Source of the DNA: Clostridiaceae bacterium Marseille-Q4149
GTDB lineage: Bacteria > Bacillota > Clostridia > Oscillospirales > Oscillospiraceae
Assembly (NCBI GenBank): GCA_018228685.1
Contig: CP073691.1
Span: 372,001-436,000, forward strand
Direction: 5' to 3'
DNA length: 64,000 nucleotides
The position numbers were made by a program, and so were the translations under genes. Shown here piece by piece: positions 37,067 through 44,629 of this stretch. Positions within the stretch are counted from its first letter, which is position 1, and every line of letters begins with the position of its first letter. The notes beneath the pieces were generated by a model that saw only the letters and a program-made list of their open reading frames with translations, ran no database searches and was not told the DNA's origin.

Positions 37067-37255
37067 TTACTTATCCGCCGCCACGCCGGACTTCATCCAA
37101 GCGTCTACTTCACTGACCTTGAATTTCCAAAGGCGGCCTATTTTCGCAGCGGGCATATTTCTTTTCTCTATCCAAGCGAGCACCGTATCACGGCTGACGC
37201 CGAGGTATTCGCAAATCTCTTTCATTGAGTACCAGCGTTCGATGGTCGGTTCCAT
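37067..37255 (-). CDS. excisionase-family HTH regulator
   Basis: The 62-residue protein is one MerR/excisionase-type helix-turn-helix: WYSMKEICEYLGVSRDTVLA, then WIEKRNMPAAKIGRLWKFKV. ATG 37255 follows GAGGACATTTTA; the frame can be extended to 37336 but without a ribosome site. As the first gene of the operon it likely controls the Fic and restriction genes. Confidence 0.75.
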   Translation of the reverse strand: MEPTIERWYSMKEICEYLGVSRDTVLAWIEKRNMPAAKIGRLWKFKVSEVDAWMKSGVAADK

Positions 37256-37389
37256 TAAAATGTCCTCACTTTCAGGCGGTTTCCGATAGCTATAATTATA
37301 CAATTTAAGTATATCACGGCGATGCCGATTTATCAAGGATTATTACGGATTTACGAGGGATTCAGAAGAAAATCTTATAATTAAAAGTG

Positions 37390-37436
37390 AAAGGTTTCCC
37401 CGCTCAGTTTACTGATTTGAGCGGAGAAACCTTTTT
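37390..37436 (+). terminator. strong stem-loop between defence operon and repeat array
   Basis: Arms beginning AAAGGTTTC and ending GAAACCTTT, about 17 bp with one mismatch, are followed by TTTTTT. It can isolate the defence operon from the repeats. Confidence 0.65.
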
Positions 37437-38293
37437 TGCTGAGAATTTCAAATTGTTCCCGAAAACACCCCCACAAACGGTGCCCCTTATTCAGAGTAAG
37501 TGAAGGGAGAAATATTTTTGTGGGGAATTTTGAAAAGTACCCTGCCAAATGGCACCCCTTATTCAGAGTAAGTAGAGGGACCTTTTGAAAAGTTGAGAGA
37601 ATTTTTCAAATTACTTTGCCAAAATCTCAAAAAATTTCCCAATTGGTTAGTAGGAGGGGCACTTAAAAAATTTTTCTAAAGCCCATTTGTTATTTGCCAG
37701 AAAAGTTCCCAGTTGATTAGTGGGAGGGGCGCTTAAAAATATTCTTCAAAATTCTTTTTATTTTTGCCGGAAAAATTCCCAATTAAGTAGTAGAGGGGTT
37801 CGCAGAAAAATTCTCAAAAGTTTTTTCGTTCAAATCCGAAAAAAGTTCCCAGTTGGTTAGTGGAGAGGATTTCAAAGAAATTTTTCAAAATTCCTTCGTA
37901 CAAATCAAAAAAATTTTCCCAGTTGATTAGTGAGGGGGTTAAAAAACAGCCCTTCTCGCTGGCTACCTGTTGAGGGGACTGTCTCCCTGTGTACCTTGAA
38001 AAATGAATCGCCGCCTCCAAAGGATATGCTTCCGGCAAGTGACGCCACGACTTCCCGATAATTCAGGGCTCCCGCAAAATCGAAGATTTTGTGGGAAGAG
38101 GAGCAGCAGTGAAACGAATGAGCTTTCGCACGAGTGCGGAAGCAAATGATATGGAACTTGCTGCGACGAGAGCGCACCAAAGAAGCGATACGCCGTGGTG
38201 AGACTCCGGGGCAGGAACGATACAGATGAGCGGCAGCAAGCAAAAATTACCGCAGAAATGCGGCTTCAGAACAAGCAAAGGAGGTTCAAACCT
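37437..38293. repeat. 70-bp-phased tandem repeat array
   Basis: The conserved box TTCCCARTTGRTTAGTRGGA begins at 37636, 37706, 37776, 37846 and 37916, each exactly 70 bases after the last. Related CCCCTTATTCAGAGTAAG boxes occur at 37483 and 37555, 72 bases apart. Between boxes the DNA is AT-rich and divergent. Nothing here encodes a credible protein. Its position ahead of the HTH, RepA-like and ParB genes suggests iterons, a replication origin or a partition site. The remaining ~330 bases to 38293 are non-coding. Confidence 0.7.
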
Positions 38294-38521
38294 ATGAAGA
38301 AAGGAGAGCTCAGAGAGCTTTATCAGATGATGTTTCCGGAATACCCGGACATTGTGACCGTTAAAGAGCTTCGGGAGATGCTGGGCATCAGCCGCAAGCT
38401 GGCCTACAAGCTGATCGACTATGGGTACATCCACGCCGTGAAGATCGGCACGACGCTAAAAATTCCGAAAATCAGCGTCATCAACTATGTGATGGAGAAG
38501 GAGGTGAAGAAAGTTGGATGA
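38294..38521 (+). CDS. small excisionase-like HTH protein
   Basis: The 75-residue protein has one helix-turn-helix: FPEYPDIVTVKELREMLGIS, then RKLAYKLIDYGYIHAVKIG. AAAGGAGG precedes ATG 38294. It is the first gene after the repeat array and overlaps the next by 8 bases. It may bind the repeats and control replication or transfer. Confidence 0.78.
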   Translation: MKKGELRELYQMMFPEYPDIVTVKELREMLGISRKLAYKLIDYGYIHAVKIGTTLKIPKISVINYVMEKEVKKVG

Positions 38522-38873
38522 GATTAAGCGCCTGATGCCCGCCCAAAGGGCACGCTGTAACCGGCTGATCCGGCGGCTGTGCGCCAACTATGATGGCGGC
38601 AACTGCCTGCCGCTGGACGACGGCGAGGGCTGCGTGTGCGCGCAGATGATTTCCTATTCGCTGCTGTGCAAGTACTTCCGACGGGCGGTTCTGCCCGCCG
38701 ACAAGGTACTCTGCGCCGATATTTACCGGCAGCGTACACGGACCTGCGAACGGTGCGGAAAGCCCTTTGCACCCGGCAGCAACCGGCAGAAATACTGCCC
38801 GGAATGCGGGCGCTCCATCCGGCGCAAGCAGAAGGCGGACTCTGCCAGACGGCGGCGCAGCGTCGAACATTAA
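38514..38873 (+). CDS. cysteine-rich VLP-type protein
   Basis: The 119-residue protein begins at TTG 38514 (GGAGGTGAAGAA upstream). It contains CANYDGGNCLPLDDGEGCVC and two CxxC zinc pairs, CERCGKPF and CPECGR, matching the cysteine-rich VLP family of mobile elements. The basic C-terminus (RRKQKADSARRRR) suggests nucleic-acid contact. Function unknown. Confidence 0.75.
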   Translation: MDEIKRLMPAQRARCNRLIRRLCANYDGGNCLPLDDGEGCVCAQMISYSLLCKYFRRAVLPADKVLCADIYRQRTRTCERCGKPFAPGSNRQKYCPECGRSIRRKQKADSARRRRSVEH

Positions 38874-38989
38874 GCGCCGGAAAAGCCTTGATTTCCGGGG
38901 CTTTTTTGAGGGCAAAGCGGGTGCGGGTGGCCGTTTCCATCTGCACCTGTCAAAATCCATTTCTAACATTCTACAAAGGAGAAATTTCT

Positions 38990-40006
38990 ATGGGTAACAA
39001 ACTGAAAACCGTGGACGCAGAGACCTTGCTGTCCACGCCGATGAGCAAGACGATGTTCATCGTAGACGGCCTTATTTCGCAGGGTGTCAATGTCATCAGC
39101 GGTGCCAGCAAGATCGGCAAAAGCTGGCTGATGCTGTGGCTGGGGCTGCAAGTGGCGCAGGGAAACTCTATTTGGGGGCTGCCTACACTGCAATGCGATG
39201 TGCTCTATCTGAGCCTTGAGGATACCCAGCGCCGCATCAAAGACCGGCTCTACAATCTTACCGACAGCGCCCCGGACAACTTGTATTTCGCCGTGACCTC
39301 CGGGCTGATCGGCGGCGGGCTGGAGGAGCAGATCACGGATTTCCTGACCGAGCATCCCGCCACCAAGCTGGTCATCATTGACACGCTGCAAAAGGTGCGG
39401 GACTCCAAAGGCAGCGCCGGAAAAGCGGGAATGTACGGCAACGACTACGACGATATTTCCTCCATTAAGCGCATTGCCGACGGCTTCAACATCGCCGTTT
39501 TGCTGGTGCATCACCTGCGAAAGCTGCAAGACAGCGACGATCCCTTTAACGATGTCAGCGGCTCTACCGGCATCATCGGCGCTGCGGACACCAACTTTAT
39601 TCTGCGCCGCAAGCGCAGCGGAAACGCCGCTACGCTGCTGGTCAGTGGGCGGGATGTGGAATATCAGGAACTGACCTTGCAGTTTAACGACCTTGTCTGG
39701 GAGCTGGTGGAGCGCAAGAACAGCGAGGATATTCACAAGGCGGAGCTGCCGAAATTTCTGTTTCGGGTGGTGGACTTTATGGAGTGCCGTACCGAATGGG
39801 TAGGCACGGCCACGGAGTTGCTGACCGAAATGAAGGAGCAGGAGGTCACGCCCAATATGGTCACAAAGTATCTCGGCCAGTTCGCCTATGAGGTGCTGGA
39901 GCCGCTGGGCATCGAGTACCGCACCAAGCGCACAGGCAAAAGCCGGCTCATCAAATTTCAGCGCCGTGACGGCGATGACGCAAATGACGCCGGAATCGCT
40001 ATATAA
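38990..40006 (+). CDS. RepA-like AAA ATPase / helicase
   Basis: The 338-residue protein is a RecA-fold ATPase of the RepA/AAA_25 type. Walker A GASKIGKSWLM is near residues 37-47, Walker B KLVIIDTLQKVR near 123, and HHLRKLQDSDDPFNDVSGST follows. AAAGGAG lies upstream of ATG 38990. Hexameric RepA-like helicases act in plasmid replication, so the element may replicate transiently as a circle; this is an inference. Confidence 0.82.
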   Translation: MGNKLKTVDAETLLSTPMSKTMFIVDGLISQGVNVISGASKIGKSWLMLWLGLQVAQGNSIWGLPTLQCDVLYLSLEDTQRRIKDRLYNLTDSAPDNLYFAVTSGLIGGGLEEQITDFLTEHPATKLVIIDTLQKVRDSKGSAGKAGMYGNDYDDISSIKRIADGFNIAVLLVHHLRKLQDSDDPFNDVSGSTGIIGAADTNFILRRKRSGNAATLLVSGRDVEYQELTLQFNDLVWELVERKNSEDIHKAELPKFLFRVVDFMECRTEWVGTATELLTEMKEQEVTPNMVTKYLGQFAYEVLEPLGIEYRTKRTGKSRLIKFQRRDGDDANDAGIAI

Positions 40007-40063
40007 GGAAATCCCCGTCACAACCGTCATTGCCGTCACAAACCGAAGAAAGGGGGTGAACAA

Positions 40064-40324
40064 ATGCGCAGCAAAAACTACGGGATCAATGTCCGTGTGA
40101 CCGAGCAGGAGAAGCAGAAGCTGCTGGAAAATGCCCGGTTCTGCTCTCTGACGCTGTCGGAATACTTGCGGCGGCTGGGGCTTGGGAAAGAGGTCAAAGC
40201 GGCCATCACGGAGCGGGATTACCACCTGTTTCGGATGCTGAACGGCTTGAAAAAGGAGCTCCCACAGCTTCAGAAAGAGGAAATTATAAGCAGGCTGGAA
40301 GCAGTTTTGAATGAATTAAAGTAA
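40064..40324 (+). CDS. MobC-like relaxosome accessory protein
   Basis: The 86-residue protein begins INVRVTEQEKQKLLENARFC, with LTLSEYLRRLGLGKEV in the middle, the ribbon-helix-helix pattern of MobC-like accessory proteins. AAAGGGGG precedes the ATG. No relaxase gene follows, so this element may be mobilised in trans. Confidence 0.75.
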   Translation: MRSKNYGINVRVTEQEKQKLLENARFCSLTLSEYLRRLGLGKEVKAAITERDYHLFRMLNGLKKELPQLQKEEIISRLEAVLNELK

Positions 40325-40346
40325 GCGAGAATTACGCCTGCGCAGT

Positions 40347-40484
40347 CTAAGCGAGCAGACTGTTTGTACTCCTAAAGTTCAAACAGTTCCACTGCCGCCG
40401 ATGCCTGCGTCATCTGAGCGAGCAGTGCGTTTTTACTCCCAGCAGGGCCGGAGCGCAAAAACACTCGTTAGGGCGTGCCCTAAG
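40347..40484 (+). other. candidate oriT between mobC-like gene and parB
   Basis: Three structures cluster here. A 26-base direct repeat (CTAAGCGAGCAG-type) begins at 40347 and 40413, with 21 of 26 matches. Each copy opens a hairpin, the clearer being ACTGTTTG/CAAACAGT. A perfect palindrome TTAGGGC-GT-GCCCTAA lies at 40468-40483. Repeats plus a GC-rich palindrome beside a mobilisation gene fit an oriT, but the nick site is not proven. Confidence 0.45.
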
Positions 40485-40522
40485 ACCCCGAAAGAAAAAA
40501 CTATGAAAGTGAGGACAACACA

Positions 40523-41434
40523 ATGAGAAAATCTGATTTTACTTTACCGACACTGGACGACCTGTTCTCCACGCAGGCGGAACGGGACGACGCCAAGCTG
40601 GAGAGGGTGCGGAATATTCCACTGGCCGAGCTGCACCCGTTCAAGGGTCACCCCTTCAAGGTGCAGAACAACGAGGAGATGCAGCGGATGATCGAGAGTA
40701 TCCGCAAGGTGGGGGCCATCACCCCGGCACTGGCAAGGCCGCTGCCTGACGGCGGCTATGAGCTGATCTCAGGCCACCGGCGGCTGGCAGCGTGTCAGGT
40801 GCTGGGCGTCGAGACGATGCCCGTCATCGTCCGGGAGCTGTCTGACGATGAAGCGGTGATCGCAATGGTGGATGCCAACTTGCAGCGGGAGACTATCCTG
40901 CCCAGCGAAAAGGCGTTCGCCTACAAGATGAAGCTGGATGCCATCAAGCATCAAGGTGTCACTTCTGCCCAAGTTGGGCAGAAGCTACTCAGTGTAGAAA
41001 AAGTCGCTGACGATGCCGGCGAAAGCCGTAATCAAATTAAAAGATATATTCGCCTGACCTACCTGATTCCCGAGCTGCTTTCGATGGTGGACGACGGCAA
41101 GATCGCCTTCAACCCGGCGGTGGAGCTTTCCTACTTAGACTCGTATCAGCAGCGGGCGGTGCTGGACGCGATGGCGCTGAACGACTGCACCCCGTCCCAC
41201 GCCCAGAGCATCCGCCTGAAAAAGCTGGCGCAGGAGGGCTTGCTGGATGACCAGATAGTCTACGCCGTGCTGGCGGAGACGAAACCAAACCAGCAGGAGC
41301 AGCTGAAATTCAAACGGGAGGAGCTGCGGAAATACTTCCCCTCCGGCTACACCGAGGAGCAGATGCGCCGGGACATCATCAAGGGGTTGGAATTGCTGAA
41401 GCGGCAGAGAGAACGGAACCGGGATGCCCGCTGA
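40523..41434 (+). CDS. parB: ParB/RepB-type partition protein
   Basis: The 303-residue protein has a ParB nuclease-like N-terminal box (FKGHPFKVQNNEEMQRMIES, then GAITPALARPL) with the GHRRLAACQVLG signature near residue 87. A helix-turn-helix region follows (VGQKLLSVEKVADDAGESRN). It likely binds element DNA for partition or regulation. AAGTGAGGACAACACA precedes the ATG. The 26-43 kb element ends with this gene and the integrase. Confidence 0.85.
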   Translation: MRKSDFTLPTLDDLFSTQAERDDAKLERVRNIPLAELHPFKGHPFKVQNNEEMQRMIESIRKVGAITPALARPLPDGGYELISGHRRLAACQVLGVETMPVIVRELSDDEAVIAMVDANLQRETILPSEKAFAYKMKLDAIKHQGVTSAQVGQKLLSVEKVADDAGESRNQIKRYIRLTYLIPELLSMVDDGKIAFNPAVELSYLDSYQQRAVLDAMALNDCTPSHAQSIRLKKLAQEGLLDDQIVYAVLAETKPNQQEQLKFKREELRKYFPSGYTEEQMRRDIIKGLELLKRQRERNRDAR

Positions 41435-41477
41435 TTCGTATTGATGCGGCTGTAATCAAACAAATCGCAGAATAGAG

Positions 41478-41523
41478 AGAACTCCAAACCGATGGTATAC
41501 TGATGCTGTCGGTTTGGAGTTCT
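41478..41523 (+). promoter_or_regulatory. 15-bp inverted repeat upstream of integrase
   Basis: AGAACTCCAAACCGA (41478-41492) and TCGGTTTGGAGTTCT (41509-41523) are perfect arms around a TATACT-containing loop, 28 bases upstream of the integrase ATG. It could be a terminator of parB or an operator over the int promoter. Confidence 0.55.
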
Positions 41524-41551
41524 GTTCTGCAAATACAAAGGACAGGAGGAA

Positions 41552-42769
41552 ATGAAATTGGTAGCAGGACATCTGACATTGAAAAACGGCAGGTATTACG
41601 CCGTGCTGAACTATAGAAACGCCGGAGGGCAGCGGAAAACGAAATGGATCGCACTGGGGCTTCCCGAAAAGGGCAACAAGCGCAAGGCGGAGGCGGAGCT
41701 GGCGAGGCTCCGGGCGGAGTTTGAGCCGCCCAAAGAGGTGGGCGACCTGAGCAGCGATATGCTGTTTGCCGATTATCTGTTGGAATGGCTGGAGATCGCC
41801 AAGGGACGGCTGGCTGTGGCAACATACAGTTCTTACGCCGCAATGATCAAGAAGCCAGTCGGACCGTACTTCCGCCAAAGGAATCTGACCTTGCGGGAGC
41901 TGGAAGCCCGACACTTGCAGATGTTTTATTCCGAAATGCTCAGAAAGGTAAAGCCGAATACGGTCATCCACTATCACGCGATTATCCACTCGGCGCTGAA
42001 ATATGCGGTCAAGACCGATATGCTGGTGCAGAATGTGGCGGACAAGGTGGATAGGCCAAAGAAAAACAGCTTTCAGCCGGTTTTCCTTTCGGCAGAGGAG
42101 ATGCAGAAGATGTTTGAAGCTCTCCGGGGCACCAAGCTGGAGCTGCCGGTGCTGGTGGCCGCTTTTTACGGATTCCGTCGGGGTGAAGTGTTGGGACTGA
42201 AGTGGGATGCCATCGACTTTGAGCGTGGAACGATTTCGGTCATACGAACCGTGACGACGATTACTCTTGATGGCAAGCAGACGGAAATTGAACAGCAGTC
42301 TGCCAAGACCAAGTCCAGTCTGCGTACCCTGCCGCTGATCGGCAGCTTCCGGGAATACTTTTTGCAGGTGAAAGAGGCGCAGGAACTCAATAAGCAGATC
42401 TGCGGCAACTGTTACAATCACGAGTATGATGGCTTTGTGTTTGTGGACGAGCTGGGCGAGCGGATGCGGGCCAATTATCTGACTTCAGCATTTCCGAAAT
42501 TTCTGGAGAGTCACGGCCTGCGCCGGATGCGCTTTCACGATCTGCGGCATAGCTGTGCCAGCTTGCTGCTGGCCAACGGCGTGCCTCTCAAGCACATTCA
42601 GGAGTGGCTGGGCCACAGCGACTTCACCACCACGGCGAACATCTACGCCCATTTGGATTACAAGTCTAAAATCACCTCGGCACAGGCGATGGAGACAGGG
42701 CTTGCTCTACCGGAGGGCGGCGACTTCGGAAGTCGGTGGGGATCGATTGATGTTGGGGAGAACGGATGA
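41552..42769 (+). CDS. int: tyrosine integrase of the 26-43 kb element
   Basis: The 405-residue integrase has an arm-binding N-terminal region, a core-binding domain, and catalytic motifs: Arg in YGFRRGEVLGL near residue 210, HDLRHSCASLL near 330 and GHSDFTTTANIYAHLD near 355 with the tyrosine. GGAGG precedes ATG 41552. It lies 88 bases from a complete tRNA-Ser(CGA) whose 5' half is duplicated at the far end, so it is the probable enzyme for that attachment site. Confidence 0.9.
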   Translation: MKLVAGHLTLKNGRYYAVLNYRNAGGQRKTKWIALGLPEKGNKRKAEAELARLRAEFEPPKEVGDLSSDMLFADYLLEWLEIAKGRLAVATYSSYAAMIKKPVGPYFRQRNLTLRELEARHLQMFYSEMLRKVKPNTVIHYHAIIHSALKYAVKTDMLVQNVADKVDRPKKNSFQPVFLSAEEMQKMFEALRGTKLELPVLVAAFYGFRRGEVLGLKWDAIDFERGTISVIRTVTTITLDGKQTEIEQQSAKTKSSLRTLPLIGSFREYFLQVKEAQELNKQICGNCYNHEYDGFVFVDELGERMRANYLTSAFPKFLESHGLRRMRFHDLRHSCASLLLANGVPLKHIQEWLGHSDFTTTANIYAHLDYKSKITSAQAMETGLALPEGGDFGSRWGSIDVGENG

Positions 42770-42822
42770 TTTTCTCTCCGAAAAAGTGAAAGAGCACGGA
42801 ATTGCCCGTTTCGGAAAAAGGA

Positions 42823-42855
42823 AAGAGCCTGTAATCGGCTTGATTACAGGCTCTT
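42823..42855 (+). terminator. terminator of the integrase gene
   Basis: AAGAGCCTGTAATC and GATTACAGGCTCTT are perfect 14-bp arms around GGCTT, ending 2 bases before the tRNA-Ser 3' end. Confidence 0.75.
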
Positions 42856-42857
42856 GA

Positions 42858-42946
42858 TGGCGGAGCGAGTGGGATTCGAACCCACGGTACCGTGAGGTAC
42901 AACTGATTTCGAGTCAGTCCCGTTATGACCACTTCGATATCGCTCC
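42858..42946 (-). tRNA. tRNA-Ser (anticodon CGA), copy 2
   Basis: A complete 89-base class II tRNA. Acceptor GGAGCGA pairs TCGCTCC, the long variable arm is present, and the anticodon stem ACTGA/TCAGT carries loop CTCGAAA, giving CGA. CCA is encoded. It is the second complete tRNA-Ser(CGA) in the window and differs from copy 1 in most stems. Confidence 0.92.
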
Positions 42947-42950
42947 GTGT
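42904..42950. repeat. 47-bp direct repeat with tRNA-Ser2 half, right copy
   Basis: Matches 25998-26044 at 44 of 47 positions, 16,906 bases away. Right end of the element carrying the integrase at 41552. Confidence 0.78.
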
Positions 42951-43106
42951 CTATTTCCGCCCGCTATTCTCGTCGTTTCCAAAGCACTCAAAAATCCTTT
43001 GGAGAGAAAAGCAGGAGAGAAAGCTAAAAAATATTCGATTTGAATTTTTGGAAACCCGGAATTAGCAAGGGTTTTCGAGGGGATGAAATTCCCAGCTTCT
43101 GCCGAA

Positions 43107-43191
43107 ATTTCGAGTGCAGCTCGTTACAACCACTTCGATACGCTTCCATGTATAAATATTCACCTTTGAGGACTAATCACATGATTTCGAG
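43107..43191. repeat. 85-bp direct repeat with tRNA-Ser1 half, right copy
   Basis: Matches 25923-26007 with three mismatches, 17,184 bases away. It is a half tRNA-Ser1 with no 3' part beside it. Confidence 0.8.
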
Positions 43192-43386
43192 CCATTTAGA
43201 GTAATGATTCGATGAAAACTTATGCGTTCCGCTCGTGACCCTTAAAATCGCGCCCCACTCGCACCCACCACGCTTCGCAAAGCGTAGAAAAATGTGTAGA
43301 AGTTCCTCTGCTGACCGGAGACAGCATATCCGAAAAGGCCCTAAATATCAAGGCGTTCTGGAACCGCAAAAGCGGACACTCCACAC

Positions 43387-43438
43387 GATTTCGAATCCGG
43401 ACCCTTCAACCACTTGGGTACATCTCCGTATTCCATTG
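43387..43438 (-). other. third tRNA-Ser(CGA) half-gene scar
   Basis: On the minus strand this reads as the 5' half of a tRNA-Ser: acceptor-like GGAGATG, D-arm, and anticodon loop with TTCGAAA. The 3' side of the anticodon stem does not pair and no T-arm follows. It is cut at the same anticodon-loop position as the other copies. Confidence 0.65.
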
Positions 43439-43481
43439 GAACCACACAATTTTATCACATTTCCCCGCCATTTGCAACCAT

Positions 43482-43507
43482 TTCCGGCAAAAATCCGCCC
43501 CCGATTT
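43482..43507. repeat. 26-bp direct duplication, left side of IS
   Basis: Identical to 44560-44585 and directly abutting the insertion sequence. Confidence 0.8.
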
Positions 43508-44559
43508 TGTAGGACTACAATACATCTTGGACAATTGAATAAAAAGGGGTATGAGGAATAGGGCCTCATGTGTTAAAGTTAAGCTACCACACCAAACTTT
43601 CCGAAAGGAGACCATATTCCTCATGAGTAAGAGTATAACACAGGACATGGCCTACAGGCAATCCCTAATGAAGTACGCAGAAAAGTACGGCGTCAGCCGC
43701 GCCAGCCGGAAATACAACAAAAGCCGGTCGTACATCTACTTCTGGAAGCAGCGCTGGGACGGTAGTGTGGCGTCTCTGGCCTGCCAGTCCAGACGGCCTC
43801 ACAGCCACCCCAACCAGCACACGGAGGCCGAGCTAAAGCTCATCCGCGATATGCGCCGCCGCAATCCGTTGCTGGGCATGATCGAGCTGTGGCACCGTCT
43901 GCGGAAGCGCGGCTACACCCGTTGTCCAGAGAGTTTGTTCCGCGTTATGCGCAAAATGGGCCTGTTTCCGGCCGATAAGCCCAAAAATCCGTACAAGCCA
44001 AAGCCTTACGAGCAGATGGCCTATCCCGGCCAGCGTGTGCAGGTGGATGTCAAGGTCGTTCCCCGCCGCTGTATCGCAGATCCGGAGCTTCGCCTGTTCC
44101 AGTACACCGCCATCGATGAGTTCACGAGGCTGCGTTTCCTGGCGGCCTACCCGGAGCAGTCCACCTATTCCTCGGCGGACTTCCTGCGCAGGCTGCGGGC
44201 GTGGTACGCCCGCAGAGGCATAGAAGTGGAGTGTGTCCAGACGGACAACGGTTTCGAGTTTACCAACCGCTTCTCCAACAGTAAGCGCGATCTGCCCACA
44301 CTGTTCGAGAAAACTGCCACCGAGCTGGGCATCCGTCACAAACTGATCCGGCCCTACACGCCGCGCCACAACGGCAAGGTGGAGCGCAGCCACCGCGAGG
44401 ATCAGAAACGCTTCTATTCCTGCCATTCGTTCTACTCACTCGACGACTTTGCCAAGCAGCTTGCCGTCCATAACCGCCGAGCCAACAACTTGCCCATGAG
44501 ACCCCTCCGCTGGCTCTCGCCTAATGAGTTCGCTGTCCAATATGTTTGACAAACCTACA
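43508..44559 (+). mobile_element. IS481-type insertion sequence
   Basis: A 1,052-bp element bounded by TGTAGG...CCTACA ends. The terminal inverted repeats extend about 26 bases with 19 matches, including TTGGACA. One transposase gene fills it. The flanking 26-bp direct duplication is perfect. Confidence 0.82.
43623..44549 (+). CDS. IS481-type transposase
   Basis: The 308-residue transposase has an N-terminal helix-turn-helix (LMKYAEKYGVSRASRKYNKS) and an integrase-type catalytic core. The DDE residues are Asp in VQVDVKVV (about residue 139), Asp in VQTDNGFEF (about 203) and Glu in KVERSHRED (about 253). The ATG follows GAAAGGAG; longer frames start outside the element. The gene is intact, so the element may still move. 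Confidence 0.88.
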   Translation: MSKSITQDMAYRQSLMKYAEKYGVSRASRKYNKSRSYIYFWKQRWDGSVASLACQSRRPHSHPNQHTEAELKLIRDMRRRNPLLGMIELWHRLRKRGYTRCPESLFRVMRKMGLFPADKPKNPYKPKPYEQMAYPGQRVQVDVKVVPRRCIADPELRLFQYTAIDEFTRLRFLAAYPEQSTYSSADFLRRLRAWYARRGIEVECVQTDNGFEFTNRFSNSKRDLPTLFEKTATELGIRHKLIRPYTPRHNGKVERSHREDQKRFYSCHSFYSLDDFAKQLAVHNRRANNLPMRPLRWLSPNEFAVQYV

Positions 44560-44585
44560 TTCCGGCAAAAATCCGCCCCCGATTT
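44560..44585. repeat. 26-bp direct duplication, right side of IS
   Basis: Perfect copy of 43482-43507. It is longer than the short target duplications expected for this family. Confidence 0.8.
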
Positions 44586-44590
44586 TCCAT

Positions 44591-44629
44591 GAGCTGAGAT
44601 AAGCCCCCGCAGGGGGCTTATCTCAGCTC
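44591..44629 (-). terminator. 18-bp terminator at the end of sigE
   Basis: Perfect 18-bp arms, 44591-44608 and 44612-44629, around a 3-base loop. The sigE stop codon lies in the stem. Confidence 0.75.

Noticed and set aside
37483..37940. CRISPR array
   Set aside because: The repeated boxes are about 20 bases with 70-base phase, the intervening DNA is mutually similar rather than unique, and no cas genes are nearby.
43235..43561. Plus-strand ORF between tRNA scars and IS
   Set aside because: It runs through a tRNA remnant and the left IS duplication; a frame reading KCVEVPLLTGDSISEKALNI could be a decayed gene end but is too short to assign.
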